From Hymenobacter radiodurans (GTDB taxonomy: Bacteria > Bacteroidota > Bacteroidia > Cytophagales > Hymenobacteraceae), in contig NZ_CP037922.1 of NCBI RefSeq assembly GCF_004355185.1, positions 930,001-994,000 of the forward strand: a DNA stretch of 64,000 nt, written 5' to 3'. The translations under genes and the position numbers were made by a program. The notes beneath the pieces are model-generated. The model was not told the DNA's origin and ran no database searches. It was given only the letters and a program-made list of their open reading frames with translations. The first letter of the stretch is position 1, and each line of letters begins with the position of its first letter. Positions 62,701 to 64,000 of this stretch are shown here, piece after piece.

Positions 62701-64000
62701 CTAATAACCAGGATTCTGAGTTATGTTCGGATTATTAACGGTTTCGCGGAACGGAATGGGGAAAAGCAATCGGTTAGGGTCTACAATACCTAGTAGCGAT
62801 TGGGCTCTACCTGTACGCACTAAGTCAAACCAGCGGTGTCCTTCCATGGCCAACTCTACTCGGCGTTCCTGCGCAATAGCATCCAATAGTGCTGGTTGAG
62901 CTAAACCGACTCTGGGGGCTAGACCTGCACGTACCCGTACTCGATTTAAGAGTGTAAGCGACCCTGGTAGGTCTCCAAGCCGAGCTTTTGCTTCTGCTCC
63001 AATCAGCAGGATTTCGGCAAAACGGATAGCACGGAAGTTATCAGTACCTGTACCTGGGTCGGTATATTTAATACCCACGCCTGCTGCAACAGGTCGTGTG
63101 CCTAGTATGAAAGTACCGTTAGAAATTGATGCATCCTTGCGCTGGTCACCGGTTTCGTACGCTGTTGGCAGTGTACTGGCTGGGCCAGTGGGGCTCACCT
63201 CATTTCGGCCCCCATTAATACCAGGTAGAAAGAAAAAAGCAAGAGAACTCTGCGTATTGGCATCAAACTGAATTTCCCAAATAGACTCCGCCGAATTCTC
63301 CGTTGTGAAGACGCTCCTGTAGCTGGGTAAAAGTTGAAAACGGTTACTAGCTATAATCTGATCAGCTGCTGCGGCTGCACCTTGCCAGTTCTCGCGGTAC
63401 AGTTCTACACGGGCCCGTAGCGCTGTAGCAGCCGATTTTGTGGCTCGGCCTACATTTGCCTCTGGCAAAGATGGTTCCGCTGCCGTTAAATCAGCAAGAA
63501 CCTGCTCGTACACAGCAGCACGGGGCGAACGGGCTACATTTAATGTAGCGTCAGGCGTAGAGGTAGGGGTGAGTACCAACGCTACATCACCCCAATAACG
63601 AGTAGCATCAAAGTGGGCATAAGCTCGCAAAAACAAGGCTTCAGCCAGAAATGCATTGCGCTGCTCTTCGCTGATACTGGCTATAGCCGGAACCTGAGCG
63701 ATGACGTTATTGGCGCGGTTGATCGTACGGTAGATGGCGAAGTATATATCCTGATTATTAACGTTATCGGTCAGAATATTACGGTTTTTGGTTTGAGCGT
63801 ACGTCGGAAACGTACCGATGTGAGCCAAATTATCGGCTGCTAGGTCAGCGAAAACCGGATAAAGAAGGCCTAGGTAGTTAGCGCTCGTCAGAGCACCATA
63901 GATACCGATTACTGCCCCTCGCGCACCTTCTAAGTCAGTAAATACATCGTTTCGGTCAACGGAAGTTTGGGGAGTAGGTTCAAGAAAATCAGAGCAGCTA
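62701..64000 (-). CDS. RagB/SusD family lipoprotein, truncated by window edge
   Basis: An open frame to the right edge, so the 5' end is outside. The visible residues begin SCSDFLEPTPQTSVDRNDVF, which contains the lipobox Cys, so only a few signal residues are missing. An in-frame Met at 63828 is not the real start. Family blocks include FLAEALFLRAYAHFDATRYW, the FRAIRFAEILLIGAEAKARL region and the C-terminal IAQERRVELAMEGHRWFDLV. Its SusC partner is presumably beyond 64000. Ligand unknown. Confidence 0.94.
   Translation of the reverse strand, partial: SCSDFLEPTPQTSVDRNDVFTDLEGARGAVIGIYGALTSANYLGLLYPVFADLAADNLAHIGTFPTYAQTKNRNILTDNVNNQDIYFAIYRTINRANNVIAQVPAIASISEEQRNAFLAEALFLRAYAHFDATRYWGDVALVLTPTSTPDATLNVARSPRAAVYEQVLADLTAAEPSLPEANVGRATKSAATALRARVELYRENWQGAAAAADQIIASNRFQLLPSYRSVFTTENSAESIWEIQFDANTQSSLAFFFLPGINGGRNEVSPTGPASTLPTAYETGDQRKDASISNGTFILGTRPVAAGVGIKYTDPGTGTDNFRAIRFAEILLIGAEAKARLGDLPGSLTLLNRVRVRAGLAPRVGLAQPALLDAIAQERRVELAMEGHRWFDLVRTGRAQSLLGIVDPNRLLFPIPFRETVNNPNITQNPGY

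Overview
The window looks like chromosome from a Bacteroidota bacterium of the Cytophagales, most likely Hymenobacter or a close relative. This rests on gene content (SusC/SusD outer-membrane pairs, the type IX secretion protein PorQ, DUF5916, DUF6702, methylmalonyl-CoA mutase subunits with MeaB, a DivIVA-domain protein), GC content that looks a little above 50%, and gene style. It is an inference, because no rRNA or tRNA gene is present. I found no CRISPR array, transposase, integrase or prophage.

Layout. 1-0.9 kb: end of an acyl-CoA carboxylase. 0.9-9 kb: housekeeping and small genes (transglutaminase-like protein, redoxin, phosphopantetheinyl transferase, WD40, DivIVA, FolB) and two DUF2382 stress-type genes. 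9-12 kb: a BlaI repressor and M56 (BlaR1-like) protease operon preceded by three matching dyads. 12-20 kb: DUF5916 protein, VOC protein, MeaB, a secreted propeller protein, DUF4174, SDR, ankyrin, DoxX. 20-25 kb: methyltransferase and both methylmalonyl-CoA mutase subunits. 25-31 kb: outer-membrane protein, a two-gene 5'-nucleotidase, dnaA, OsmC. 31-38 kb: GH3-family protein, a small AT-rich island with a nucleotidyltransferase pair, dxr, rseP. 38-41.5 kb: a GC-rich molybdenum-themed cassette (ModE-type regulator, ModE-like box, fragment of a molybdopterin-binding protein, TonB-dependent receptor). 41.7-51.6 kb: GH30, a PD40/OmpA protein, lon, porQ, hslU, an SDR. 51.7-64 kb: three SusC/SusD-type loci on the minus strand, the last cut by the window edge.

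How the genes fit together. The carboxylase (if it acts on propionyl-CoA), MutA/MutB and MeaB would form the propionyl-CoA to succinyl-CoA route. BlaI and the M56 protein form a sense-and-derepress module. Lon and HslU are cytosolic AAA+ protease components. The Sus loci import oligomeric nutrients of unknown identity.

The most striking sequence-level observation is that at least seven genes (M56 protein, DUF5916 protein, mutA, GH3 protein, TonB receptor, PD40/OmpA protein, an SDR) are interrupted by an apparent one-base loss. In six of them the site is a run of five Gs where six would restore the family reading frame; the SDR has four Cs where five are needed. The same window carries about 30 intact G6C (or GC6) sites, 17 of them in the 9-mer GGGGGGCAA or its complement. 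Either the assembly under-calls these homopolymers or these runs are unstable in the organism. Reads over the sites would settle it.
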